From assembly GCA_964346185.1 (NCBI GenBank), contig CAYFTR010000004.1, positions 1 through 64,000 of the forward strand: a DNA stretch of 64,000 nucleotides, in the 5' to 3' direction. This document shows positions 42,700-51,725 of this stretch, in pieces. Each line of letters begins with the position of its first letter. Position 1 is the stretch's first letter. Origin of the DNA: JAAYJS01 sp964346185. GTDB lineage: Bacteria > Bacillota > Clostridia > Eubacteriales > Eubacteriaceae. The notes under the pieces were generated by a model. It did not search any database, was not told the origin of the DNA, and saw only the letters and a program-made list of their open reading frames with translations. The position numbers and the translations under genes are program-made.

Positions 42700-45066
42700 T
42701 GTTTTTCTCCTCTCTGTTGGAACTTGCTTTATTTTTTGAATTGTTATCGCTTCGGCCGGGGAATGGTCTAATCGGACAGCTTCGGATTTAAACCGCTTTA
42801 GTGATAAAGCATTTAAAACAACGGAAACCGAACTCAGACTCATAGCCGTAGCGGCAATCATCGGATTTAATGTGATTCCGAAGGACGGATATAAAACTCC
42901 TGCCGCAACGGGAATACATACGGTATTGTAAATTAATGCCCAAAAAAGATTTTGCAAAATATTTTTCTTGGTGCTGCGACTTAAATTAATTGCGTCGTTG
43001 AGCTTCAGAATATGATCCTGCATTAAAATAACGTCGGCGGACTCGATGGCGATATCCGTACCTTGCCCCATGGCTATGCCGATATCACTTTGTGCCAAGG
43101 CGGGCGCGTCGTTAATGCCGTCACCGACCATGGCAACGGAAAGCCCTTCATTTTGAAAATCGGAGACGATTTCGGCTTTATTTTCCGGCAAGACATCCGC
43201 GACAACATCGGTAATACCGATAGATTTTGCGATGGCATGTGCCGTTGTTGCATTATCACCGGTTACCATGGCCACGGTTATACCCTTTTGTCTTAATGCG
43301 TGTACCGTTTCAGCCGCACCGTCTTTAATTGTATCCGCAACTGCAAGGATACCGAGTACTTGGCTTTCATCGGCAATCACTAAAGGTGTTTTGCCTTGTT
43401 CTGCATAAGTTCCGTACAATTCCTGAATGTGGCTCAAAGGAATATTTTTTGAGCTTAAAAAAGCGGGGTTACCGATGCTGTAACGCGTTTTGTCGATGAC
43501 ACCTTCAATGCCTTTTCCGGAAATTGCTTTAAAACTCTGGACTTCGTAAAGTGCCGGCGGGTTCGGCAGTGAACGGTATCTTTCCATGACGGCACTACTC
43601 AAAGGGTGTTCCGAACGGTCTTCGATAGATGCGGCCAGCCTGAGTAAGTCGTCTTCATGTACAGAGTCGTTACACCAAATATCGGTTACTTGGGGTTTAC
43701 CTCGGGTTAAGGTTCCCGTTTTGTCGAAAACAACCATGTCTATTGTGCCTAATCGTTCCAAGGCACCGCCGTCTTTAAATAATATTCCGAGATTTGCACC
43801 CTTTCCCGTACCGACCATAATGGCGGTCGGCGTAGCCAAACCGAGGGCACAGGGACAGGATATGACTAAAACGGAAATACCCATGGTCAACGCAAAGGGG
43901 AAATCCTTTTTTACTAAAAACCATAGTGTAAAGGTTAAAACCGCTATTAAAATAACAACCGGTACAAAATATCGACTGATTTGATCGGCAATCCGTGCGA
44001 TCGGTGCTTTGGAGGATTGGGCCTCTTCTACCAGGGTAACAATTTTATTCAAGGTGGTATTTTCTCCGACGGCGGTTGCCCGAAAAGTAATATACCCCGT
44101 TTTGTTGACCGAACCCGCTATAACACGATCTTTACTTTGTTTTTCAACCGGAAGGCTTTCGCCGGTGATTAAAGATTCATCGATACTGGTGGTTCCTGTT
44201 AAAATAACGCCGTCGACGGGAATGCGTTCCCCCGGACGAATGACCACAATATCATCGATGATGACATCTTCCGTTGCGATGGTCGTTTCGACATTATTGC
44301 GAATAACTTGAGCGGTATCCGGTTCCAAGGCCAGTAATTTTTCGATGGCACTGCCGGTTCGCCCTTTTGCTTTTGCTTCGAAGTATTTACCTAAAGTTAC
44401 TAAAGTTAAAATAACGGCGACACCTTCAAAATAAAGTTGGTGACCGTAGTGGTGTATGCGTTGAACATCGCCATAGGTATAGCCCCATGCCAATTGGTAA
44501 AGAACAAAAATACCGTAAACAAAGGAAGCGGTTGTACCGATAGCAACCAGAGAATCCATCGTAGGAATTTTTTTGTACAATGTTTTAAAACCTTGGGTAA
44601 AATAGTCTCGACCGACAATCATAACCGGTATGGTTAAAAGCATTTGGGTGATTGTCATAATCAAATAATGTTTTTCACTGGCTAAAAAACTCGGGACGGG
44701 TAAACCTATCATCCCCCCCATAGACAGATAGAAAAGCGGCAAGGTAAACAAAACGGATAATATTAATCTCTTTTTATAGTCATCGATATGTTGTTGTGCC
44801 GTTTCCAAAACAATATTTTTCTCTTTGGTTTTCTTTAAGGAATGAAGCGTATCTTCATATTTAAACCTTGCACCATAGCCCAGTTTTTCGACAATCTTTT
44901 CAATATCAGACGGGCGGATAGAATCTTCCTGATAGGTTACATTTAACTCTTCGGTAGCATAATTTACCACTGCTGAATGAATACCATTTTGTTTAGATAA
45001 CGTACGTTCAATGGCTGCTGCACAAGCGGTACATGTCATACCTTCTACATTGAATTGAGCTTTCAT
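42496..45066 (-). CDS. copA: Copper-exporting P1B-type ATPase with fused C-terminal CopZ-like domain
   Basis: Membrane pump that exports Cu(I), 856 residues. An N-terminal heavy-metal domain has GMTCTAC (Cys12, Cys15). The transmembrane Cys404-Pro-Cys406 is the ion site. The phosphorylated Asp448 lies in FDKTGTLT, and GDGINDAPALA closes the ATPase core. After the last helices the frame continues into a second heavy-metal domain (790-856, GMSCMHC), which has the size of a free CopZ chaperone. AAAGGAG precedes the start at 45066. It is co-transcribed with csoR. Confidence 0.95.
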   Translation of the reverse strand: MKAQFNVEGMTCTACAAAIERTLSKQNGIHSAVVNYATEELNVTYQEDSIRPSDIEKIVEKLGYGARFKYEDTLHSLKKTKEKNIVLETAQQHIDDYKKRLILSVLFTLPLFYLSMGGMIGLPVPSFLASEKHYLIMTITQMLLTIPVMIVGRDYFTQGFKTLYKKIPTMDSLVAIGTTASFVYGIFVLYQLAWGYTYGDVQRIHHYGHQLYFEGVAVILTLVTLGKYFEAKAKGRTGSAIEKLLALEPDTAQVIRNNVETTIATEDVIIDDIVVIRPGERIPVDGVILTGTTSIDESLITGESLPVEKQSKDRVIAGSVNKTGYITFRATAVGENTTLNKIVTLVEEAQSSKAPIARIADQISRYFVPVVILIAVLTFTLWFLVKKDFPFALTMGISVLVISCPCALGLATPTAIMVGTGKGANLGILFKDGGALERLGTIDMVVFDKTGTLTRGKPQVTDIWCNDSVHEDDLLRLAASIEDRSEHPLSSAVMERYRSLPNPPALYEVQSFKAISGKGIEGVIDKTRYSIGNPAFLSSKNIPLSHIQELYGTYAEQGKTPLVIADESQVLGILAVADTIKDGAAETVHALRQKGITVAMVTGDNATTAHAIAKSIGITDVVADVLPENKAEIVSDFQNEGLSVAMVGDGINDAPALAQSDIGIAMGQGTDIAIESADVILMQDHILKLNDAINLSRSTKKNILQNLFWALIYNTVCIPVAAGVLYPSFGITLNPMIAATAMSLSSVSVVLNALSLKRFKSEAVRLDHSPAEAITIQKIKQVPTERRKTMVHLNVEGMSCMHCVGRVEKYLKSVEGLTDISVDLNNKEAHFNATENVSIEKICNDLTEDGYPTTVK

Positions 45067-45079
45067 GAAAACTCCTTTC

Positions 45080-45103
45080 TACACCCCCTATGGGGAGGGG
45101 TAT
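45080..45103 (-). promoter_or_regulatory. CsoR-type operator of the copper operon
   Basis: A GC-rich interrupted palindrome (ACCCCC, then TATGGGGAGGGGTA on the + strand) sits in AT-rich DNA between the copA -10 box and its ribosome binding site. It resembles CsoR boxes (runs of C and G flanked by TA). Binding here would block early transcription until Cu(I) is bound. Confidence 0.72.
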
Positions 45104-45109
45104 GGTTTT

Positions 45110-45137
45110 ATTTTAGCAAAATTTGAATTTGTGTCAA
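45110..45137 (-). promoter_or_regulatory. Promoter of the copper operon
   Basis: On the reverse strand TTGACA (45137-45132), 16 bases and TAAAAT (45115-45110) form a good sigma-A promoter directed toward copA. Confidence 0.8.
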
Positions 45138-45186
45138 GCTATTCATTGGTCGTAAAGACTTTTTAATAAATGTATTGGAGGGAAAT

Positions 45187-45531
45187 ATGAAAAATATCAG
45201 TGATGTTATCCAAGAAATTATTCGTGTTGATCAGGTCATCGCAGAAAAAAATAAAATTGTGGAAGATGAAGCAAAAAAAATGGTCTTTGATAAAACGGAA
45301 GAACTGAAACAAAGAAAAAAGGATAACATTCAAGCGTTGAAAGAAAAGGACAGAATAGAATATCTTCGCACTATTGATGAGGCAAAAGATATAAACCGCA
45401 ATATATTTGAACAGCAAGAAAATGAAATTGCAGCGATAAAGGAAAAGTACCATCACTTAAAAAAAAGCTTTGCCGAACAGGTCATGACGGAAATAATAAA
45501 TATGAAAGATCGGGCAGGGAATGGTTACTAA
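45187..45531 (+). CDS. ntpF: V/A-type ATPase peripheral-stalk subunit G/H (NtpF-like)
   Basis: Likely peripheral-stalk subunit. It is 114 residues long, strongly charged and predicted to be one long coiled coil (VIAEKNKIVEDEAKKMVF, EELKQRKKDNIQALKEKD). Sequence alone is weakly diagnostic, but its place as the first gene of a complete V-type ATPase operon supports it. GGAGGG at 45177-45182 selects ATG 45187 over a TTG at 45175. It overlaps the C subunit gene by eleven bases. Confidence 0.78.
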   Translation: MKNISDVIQEIIRVDQVIAEKNKIVEDEAKKMVFDKTEELKQRKKDNIQALKEKDRIEYLRTIDEAKDINRNIFEQQENEIAAIKEKYHHLKKSFAEQVMTEIINMKDRAGNGY

Positions 45532-46570
45532 AAATCATGATTGTTTAAATACAAAAGTCATGGCGGCAAATGCAAAAAGATTAAATGACGGTGATTATAG
45601 CCGACTCATTCAATTGTCCACAATCGACGAGATATGGACTTATTTGCGTCATTATACGGTTTATGGAATTGTCTTGCAAACCATTGAGGGATATAAAAGT
45701 CGCCGTATTGCGGCGGAAAGGGGTTTACGACGATTTGTCCCCAGCGAAATAAAAAGGTTTGCTTATTATACACAAGGTAAAGAAAAGTATTTTTTGCGTA
45801 CCTATCAACTAAAAGAAGAATTAATAAAAATAAAATTAGTCATTCGATTCTTGTCCCGAGGTATCAACCCCCAAAAGGAACTTGCACAACGGTACGATCA
45901 CATTCAGACTTTCATTTTACCTCAAAATAAATTAAATGAAATTACGGATTGGCAGAGTTTTAAAAGAATAGTTTCGCAATCGGAATTAAATCGTATATTT
46001 TTTAATTATGAAGACACCGATCGCGAAGAAAACATCTTTTCGATTGAAAAATCCATCGAACGATTTTACTACGATCGATTAATGAAAGAAATAAAAAAAC
46101 TTCCCCAAGGGGAACATAAATATTTAATTGATGTTTTTAAAAAAGAGTATGATTTATTAAATTTAATTTGGTTTTACAGAGGTAAACGTTATTATCATTT
46201 ACCCAGAGAGGAATTAATCGCCTATTCCTTTAAAGGTGGGGCGAAACTTCGTACATCAAATGTGGAAAAATTAAGCAATACACGGACTTTAAAGGAGTTT
46301 CTGGAAGAAGTAAAAAAATATCCGGATTATGAATTTCTGTTTTGTGATGACGGTGACCTCGAAACGAATATAATTAAACGACATGAACGTTATTTATACA
46401 ATCATTATGAGAGACTGTTTTATAGAAGTCAAAACGGTTTTGATAAATTAATTGCTTATATTGAGTTGCTTTATTTAGAAGCGAAAGATATTACATTCAT
46501 CATTGAATGTAAAAGATATCAATTAACGGAGGCGGAAACAAAAAAACACCTCATCAGACCCGTAGTATAA
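45521..46570 (+). CDS. ntpC: V/A-type ATPase subunit C
   Basis: Central connector between the rotor ring and the shaft (AC39/subunit d family), 349 residues, mostly helical. Family features include the N-terminal NTKVMAANAKRLNDGDYSRLI and repeated Asp/Glu- and Tyr-rich helices (IDVFKKEYDLLNLIWFYRGK). The ATG at 45521 overlaps the previous gene with AGGG immediately before it, so the start is not certain. The I subunit gene follows by 18 bases. Confidence 0.88.
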   Translation: MVTKNHDCLNTKVMAANAKRLNDGDYSRLIQLSTIDEIWTYLRHYTVYGIVLQTIEGYKSRRIAAERGLRRFVPSEIKRFAYYTQGKEKYFLRTYQLKEELIKIKLVIRFLSRGINPQKELAQRYDHIQTFILPQNKLNEITDWQSFKRIVSQSELNRIFFNYEDTDREENIFSIEKSIERFYYDRLMKEIKKLPQGEHKYLIDVFKKEYDLLNLIWFYRGKRYYHLPREELIAYSFKGGAKLRTSNVEKLSNTRTLKEFLEEVKKYPDYEFLFCDDGDLETNIIKRHERYLYNHYERLFYRSQNGFDKLIAYIELLYLEAKDITFIIECKRYQLTEAETKKHLIRPVV

Positions 46571-46588
46571 ACAGGAAAGGACTAAAAT

Positions 46589-48556
46589 ATGGCAATTGAT
46601 AAAGTTGTAATGATGAATATTGTAGGTCGGATAGAGGATATCAATTCCTTTGCGTATCAGATTTACCGTCTCAACGATTTACAAATGGTCAATGCAATAG
46701 AAGAAATTGAAACGGGACACTTTCTCGTACCGATTTATAAAGATAATATCGATGAATTGATCGGTATATCAAGCCTGACCCCGGGAGTAGAATTTCAAGA
46801 AAAGATCGATAAACTTAAAGAGAAAATTCCTCAAATTTACGGAGATTCTTCAATTTTAAACCGAGAGTTTCTTTTTAAAAACGAAGAAATTGAAAAATTT
46901 GACGATTTAATAAAAAGAACGCAGGTTTTTTGTGAAAATTTTGAGGAAGAACTTAAACGTATCAGCGAAATAGAAGAACAAATTAATAAAAATGAAACAA
47001 GTCGACATTCATTTTCCTACTTAAAGGGGATAAATGTCAGAATGGATGCCCTTAAAAACTTGCGGTATTTTAAATGTAAAATAGGTTCTGTCACGAAAGA
47101 TAATGCACAAAGGCTAAAAAGTATTTATGCAGATGTCACTTCATTGGTCTTCCATGTGGGGACCGACCACCACGAAGAAATTTATATGATTTTTACGCCC
47201 GTCGGTTTGGCGATTGAAACCGACAGAATTTTAAAAGCATTAAACTTCAGACCGCTCAAAGGTTTGGATCTTTCCTATGTTCGTACGCCTTCAGAAATAA
47301 CAACGGCATTAGCATCGGAGACAGAAAAATTAACACAGGAAAAATCGGTACTGGAAGAACAACTGGCAGAAAAACGACAGGCACAATTGGATGAAGCAAG
47401 AGACATTTATAACTTATTGTGTTTACATTCAAAGCTTAATGTCATAAAAAAGAACATCGCTTTTAGTGAGGATAACTTTTATTTTTCCGCTTGGGTGCCG
47501 ATAAACAGTCTCCAGGAGTTGCAAAAAATTGCTGATGCTCACAAAGACATGCGGTTAATCGAATCGAATATGGGAGAAGAAAGGCAACCGCCGACAAAAT
47601 TTAAAAACAATTGGTTTTTACGTCCCTTTGAATATTTGGTCAACATGTACGGAACCCCATCCCATAACGAATTGGATCCGACACCCTTTTTGGCTTTTAC
47701 CTATTTGTTTTGTTTCGGTTATATGTTTGGCGATGTGGGCCAAGGAATTTTGCTGGTATTAATCGGTTTTTTTCTAGCAAAAAAAAGTATAGATTTAGGA
47801 CCCGTTTTAATGAGAATGGGCATATCTTCCACAATTTTCGGTTTTTTATATGGTAGTGTATTCGGTATTGAAACCTTATTACCCGCTGTTTGGATGAAAC
47901 CCTTCGACGATATTACGAAATTGTTGATGACCGCCGTGGTAACGGGCATTGCCATGCTGCTTACCGCTTATGCTTATTCTATAATCAACAAATTAAAAGC
48001 AAAGGCGTATGCGGAAGCCTTTTTCGGTAAAAACGGTATTGCGGGATTGCTGTTGTATTTGTCTTTACTCGCATTATTGTTGGGTTCTACCGGATTGGTA
48101 AATAGTTTGATGCCTTTTCTGCTGACAGCTAAAATTTTAACGATTGCTCTGGCAATTATCATTCTGGTACGAGAACCCTTATACAATGCTATTCGTAGAA
48201 GAAAATTGTATGAAGGCAGTGCCGGTGATTACTATGTCGAAAATGTTTTTGAAGTGTTGGAAACCTTCTTATCGATGTTTTCCAATACGGTTTCTTTTAT
48301 TCGAATCGGGGCGTTCGCATTAACACACGCAGGACTTTTTATGGCCTTTGAAACACTAGCACATATGATCGGGGGTGGATTTGGCGGTATTGTTGTTTTT
48401 ATTCTCGGAAACATTTTAATTTTTACACTGGAGGGCTTAATTAACTTTATTCAAAGTTTAAGATTACAGTTTTATGAACTTTTCAGCAAATACTACAACG
48501 GTAACGGTTACGAATTTGTGACGATAGATAACGAAATTAAAAATATGGATCATTAG
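46589..48556 (+). CDS. ntpI: V/A-type ATPase subunit I (a-subunit)
   Basis: Membrane stator that forms the ion half-channels, 655 residues. The N-terminal cytoplasmic half (about 1-360) has coiled coils. The C-terminal half has about seven to eight helices, with the conserved FGYMFGDVGQG and the essential Arg region in SNTVSFIRIGAFALTHAG. Ion choice (H+ or Na+) cannot be read safely. It is followed by the proteolipid gene after nine bases. Confidence 0.94.
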   Translation: MAIDKVVMMNIVGRIEDINSFAYQIYRLNDLQMVNAIEEIETGHFLVPIYKDNIDELIGISSLTPGVEFQEKIDKLKEKIPQIYGDSSILNREFLFKNEEIEKFDDLIKRTQVFCENFEEELKRISEIEEQINKNETSRHSFSYLKGINVRMDALKNLRYFKCKIGSVTKDNAQRLKSIYADVTSLVFHVGTDHHEEIYMIFTPVGLAIETDRILKALNFRPLKGLDLSYVRTPSEITTALASETEKLTQEKSVLEEQLAEKRQAQLDEARDIYNLLCLHSKLNVIKKNIAFSEDNFYFSAWVPINSLQELQKIADAHKDMRLIESNMGEERQPPTKFKNNWFLRPFEYLVNMYGTPSHNELDPTPFLAFTYLFCFGYMFGDVGQGILLVLIGFFLAKKSIDLGPVLMRMGISSTIFGFLYGSVFGIETLLPAVWMKPFDDITKLLMTAVVTGIAMLLTAYAYSIINKLKAKAYAEAFFGKNGIAGLLLYLSLLALLLGSTGLVNSLMPFLLTAKILTIALAIIILVREPLYNAIRRRKLYEGSAGDYYVENVFEVLETFLSMFSNTVSFIRIGAFALTHAGLFMAFETLAHMIGGGFGGIVVFILGNILIFTLEGLINFIQSLRLQFYELFSKYYNGNGYEFVTIDNEIKNMDH

Positions 48557-48565
48557 GAGGAGTGT

Positions 48566-49003
48566 ATGATGAATGTATTAACTTTAATTACTATTTTTAC
48601 AGGGTTGTTGGTTTTGGCGACTATTTCTGCCGGGATATATTTTCTCAATAAAAATGCGGAAACCGACCGACAGCGCTTAAAAAAATGTTTACGTATCAAT
48701 TATGCGGGGTTTATACCGGCTATGGTTGTTGCACTCATTCTTTTTGCCCCGACTTTTGTAAGTGCCGCAACCGCTCCCCAAGGGTTAACCGACACCGGAT
48801 TAGCTTATTTGGGAGCGGCATTGTCCACCGGGTTGGCCTGTATCGGTGCCGGTTATGCAGTTGGTGTGGTCGGATCCGCCGCATTGGGTGCCGTATCTGA
48901 AAACGAAAAAATTCTCGGTAAAACTTTAATTTATGTCGGCTTGGCGGAGGGTGTTGCTATTTACGGCTTAATTATTGCCATTATGATTATCGGTAGATTA
49001 TAA
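48566..49003 (+). CDS. ntpK: V/A-type ATPase subunit K (proteolipid)
   Basis: Rotor-ring subunit, 145 residues and four hydrophobic helices. The C-terminal hairpin is a typical c-type unit with the essential Glu in GLAEGVAIYGLI and the glycine-rich GAALSTGLACIGAGYAVG. The N-terminal pair of helices (about 5-30 and 45-68) lacks the Gly pattern and any carboxylate and is not a second c unit. AGGAGG precedes the start; ATG 48569 is an alternative. Confidence 0.9.
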   Translation: MMNVLTLITIFTGLLVLATISAGIYFLNKNAETDRQRLKKCLRINYAGFIPAMVVALILFAPTFVSAATAPQGLTDTGLAYLGAALSTGLACIGAGYAVGVVGSAALGAVSENEKILGKTLIYVGLAEGVAIYGLIIAIMIIGRL

Positions 49004-49004
49004 A

Positions 49005-49307
49005 ATGTTGTCTTTTGTTATTAGTGAGAATATCGATTCCTATTTAGGCTTTCAATTGGCCGGCGTTAGCGGGGTGTACTCGAAGGATAAGGTAGAAATT
49101 GAAAGAGTATTTAAAAAAACAATAAAAGAAAAAGATATCGGCATTATATTTTTAACAGAAAACGCCTATCAAATGATTGAAACTTTGGTAATCGAAACCA
49201 AACGACGCAACTTATATCCTTTAATTCTGGTCATACCGGATCGACATGGTTACCGGCAGGCATCCGGCATTATTTCCAAATATATTGAAGCGTCCGTAGG
49301 ATTATAA
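49005..49307 (+). CDS. ntpG: V/A-type ATPase subunit F
   Basis: Small central-stalk subunit with 100 residues. It shows the Rossmann-like pattern of subunit F: VISENIDSYLGFQLAGV, then DIGIIFLTENAYQMI, with a C-terminal helix. It starts one base after the K gene stop. Confidence 0.88.
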   Translation: MLSFVISENIDSYLGFQLAGVSGVYSKDKVEIERVFKKTIKEKDIGIIFLTENAYQMIETLVIETKRRNLYPLILVIPDRHGYRQASGIISKYIEASVGL

Positions 49308-49318
49308 AAGGTGGCAAT

Positions 49319-49948
49319 ATGATAGAAATAAATGAAAAATTAAAAGTTTTTACATCTTATCTGGAACGGGAGCAGCAGGCATACCGCCAGTTGATGTTAC
49401 AAAACGCCCGTGATAAATGTGCAGCACTTGAAACGACATTTTTGACCAAAATGGAAGCGGAAAAAAAAGAACTTGTTAAAAAAAGCACAAAATCTCGAGA
49501 ACGAGATCGGGCAAGGATTATCGGAGAAGGCTATCAACGGGCAAATGATACACGTTTACGCCTATATAAAGATTTAAGTGATGACTTTATCGCATTAATT
49601 TTAAATGAGTGCCGTACACTTATCGGGGAGTCCGCCTATCGGGCGTATCTTAAAGCCTGTATTCAGAAATTGCCGGACATATTTGATGAGAAGCATTTAA
49701 GTATTTACATTAAAGAAGAGGATGCAACTGCGATTCAAACCGAATTAAAAACACTCAGTGACGATATTCATGTTGATATTTATCCTTTAGCGGAAACGTA
49801 CAAGGGTGGTTTTATTGTACAAGACTGCGAGGAACGGATCTATTACGATTGCACCCTCGAGCATTTAGTGCGTTCAAATAAAAAACACATCGGTCAGCGT
49901 CTCCAGGAATTAATGGACAACCGGGAGGTCAATCATGGGGAAGAATAA
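49319..49948 (+). CDS. ntpE: V/A-type ATPase subunit E
   Basis: Peripheral-stalk subunit with 209 residues: an N-terminal coiled coil (about 1-95) and a C-terminal globular domain (GGFIVQDCEERIYYDCTLEHLV) typical of subunit E. AAAGGTGG precedes the ATG. It overlaps the A subunit gene by fourteen bases. Confidence 0.9.
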   Translation: MIEINEKLKVFTSYLEREQQAYRQLMLQNARDKCAALETTFLTKMEAEKKELVKKSTKSRERDRARIIGEGYQRANDTRLRLYKDLSDDFIALILNECRTLIGESAYRAYLKACIQKLPDIFDEKHLSIYIKEEDATAIQTELKTLSDDIHVDIYPLAETYKGGFIVQDCEERIYYDCTLEHLVRSNKKHIGQRLQELMDNREVNHGEE

Positions 49949-51725
49949 TTCCGGCGGCGTTATTTACGGCATTAACGGATCCGTTGTGACGGGAAAAGCG
50001 ATGAGACCCTTTAAAATGAGGGAAATGGTTATGGTGGGCAATAAAAGGCTCATCGGCGAGATCATCGTGTTGGAAGGTGACAAGGCGATGATTCAAGTTT
50101 ACGAAGAAACCGAAGGCTTAACACCGGGAGAACCGATCCTGCCGACCGGTTCTCCTTTAAGTGTAAAGTTGGGACCGGGTATTCTAACCAACATGTTTGA
50201 CGGCATACAAAGACCCTTGGAAGCCATGCAAGGTATTTCTCCGGTATTTATCCCCGAAGGTATCGGTTTATTGTGCCTTGATGATGAGAAACTGTGGGAG
50301 GTTCATTTAGTCGTAAAAAAGGGCGATTATTTGTCGGGTGGTAGCATTTATGCGACTATTCCGGAAACAGAGTTGATTGAACATCGCTTAATGGTGCCGC
50401 CAAATCTCGAAGGGACGGTAGTGGCAATAAAGCCTGACGGGTCGTACTCTATTGAGGAAACAATTGTTGTTTTGGAAGATGGTAACCGACGTTGTCACGA
50501 ATTAAAGCTTTATCAAAAATGGCCGGTGCGAAAAGCCAGACCGGTCAAACTAAGAGGTGAGCCGAATAAACCGCTGATTACGGGGCAAAGGATTATCGAT
50601 TTGTTTTTTCCCATAGCGAAGGGCGGCACCGCCGCCATACCCGGCAGCTTCGGAACAGGCAAAACAATGACACAACACCAACTGGCAAAATGGTCCGATG
50701 CACAAATTGTTGTTTATATCGGTTGTGGCGAAAGGGGAAACGAAATGACGGAGGTCATTGAAGATTTTCCCCGATTAATCGATCCGAAATCCGGAAAGCC
50801 CCTTATGGAACGGACGACGCTCATTGCCAATACGTCCAATATGCCGGTTGCTGCCAGAGAAGCCAGTATCTACACCGGAATTACCATAGCCGAATATTAT
50901 CGAGATATGGGTTACGACGTGGCAATGATGGCGGATTCAACATCCAGGTGGGCGGAAGCTTTAAGGGAAATATCCGGACGCTTGGAAGAAATGCCGGCGG
51001 AGGAAGGGTATCCCGCCTATTTGTCATCTCGTATTGCCGAGTTTTACGAGCGTGCCGGAATGGTACAAACCTTAAGCGGTGCTTTCGGCTCTATCAGTAT
51101 TATTGGAGCCGTTTCCCCCGCAGGGGGCGATTTTTCGGAGCCTGTAACGGAAAACACCAAGCGCTATGTCAACACCTTTTTAGCCTTGGATAAAAATTTG
51201 GCTTATGCCAGACATTACCCGGCAATTCATTGGATGGACTCTTATTCCGGCTATCTGGATATTTTACAAGACTGGTATAGCGAAAATGTTGCCGAAGACG
51301 CACTAACCTTACGCAATAAAATGCTCAACCTGCTATTTGAAGAAAACAAACTGCAGGAAATGGTCATGTTAGTCGGTGAAGAAGCATTACCCGATGGACA
51401 ACGTTGGGTTTTGGAAATTTGTCGATTAATACGTTTGGGTTTCCTGCAGCAAAATGCTTTTGACAGCGTGGATACCTTTGTCCCCATGGAAAAGCAGTAT
51501 CGAATGCTTAAAGTGATTGAAATTTTATACGATCAAGGGATTGAATGTTTGAAAGAAAGTATACCGACAACGGTATTAAAAAATGTGGAACTCTTTGATG
51601 CAATCGTTAAAATGAAATATACGGTACCGAACAACGATTTAAGCGGGCTTGCAAATCTTGAAAATCAAATCGAAAAATATTACGAAGAATTGATGCTTCA
51701 ATACAGGCAAAAGGAGGACGTATGA
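49935..51725 (+). CDS. ntpA: V/A-type ATPase catalytic subunit A
   Basis: Catalytic subunit, 596 residues. The P-loop is GSFGTGKT (about 236-243), after the non-homologous insert region (about 110-190) that marks A subunits. GCGERGNEMTEV and MMADSTSRWAEALREISGRLEEMP follow. GGAGG eight bases before the start supports 49935. It overlaps the B gene by ATGA. Confidence 0.97.
   Translation: MGKNNSGGVIYGINGSVVTGKAMRPFKMREMVMVGNKRLIGEIIVLEGDKAMIQVYEETEGLTPGEPILPTGSPLSVKLGPGILTNMFDGIQRPLEAMQGISPVFIPEGIGLLCLDDEKLWEVHLVVKKGDYLSGGSIYATIPETELIEHRLMVPPNLEGTVVAIKPDGSYSIEETIVVLEDGNRRCHELKLYQKWPVRKARPVKLRGEPNKPLITGQRIIDLFFPIAKGGTAAIPGSFGTGKTMTQHQLAKWSDAQIVVYIGCGERGNEMTEVIEDFPRLIDPKSGKPLMERTTLIANTSNMPVAAREASIYTGITIAEYYRDMGYDVAMMADSTSRWAEALREISGRLEEMPAEEGYPAYLSSRIAEFYERAGMVQTLSGAFGSISIIGAVSPAGGDFSEPVTENTKRYVNTFLALDKNLAYARHYPAIHWMDSYSGYLDILQDWYSENVAEDALTLRNKMLNLLFEENKLQEMVMLVGEEALPDGQRWVLEICRLIRLGFLQQNAFDSVDTFVPMEKQYRMLKVIEILYDQGIECLKESIPTTVLKNVELFDAIVKMKYTVPNNDLSGLANLENQIEKYYEELMLQYRQKEDV

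Noticed and set aside
43586..43984. Forward-strand open frame inside copA
   Set aside because: It is antisense to the conserved ATPase core and has no ribosome binding site or family features.
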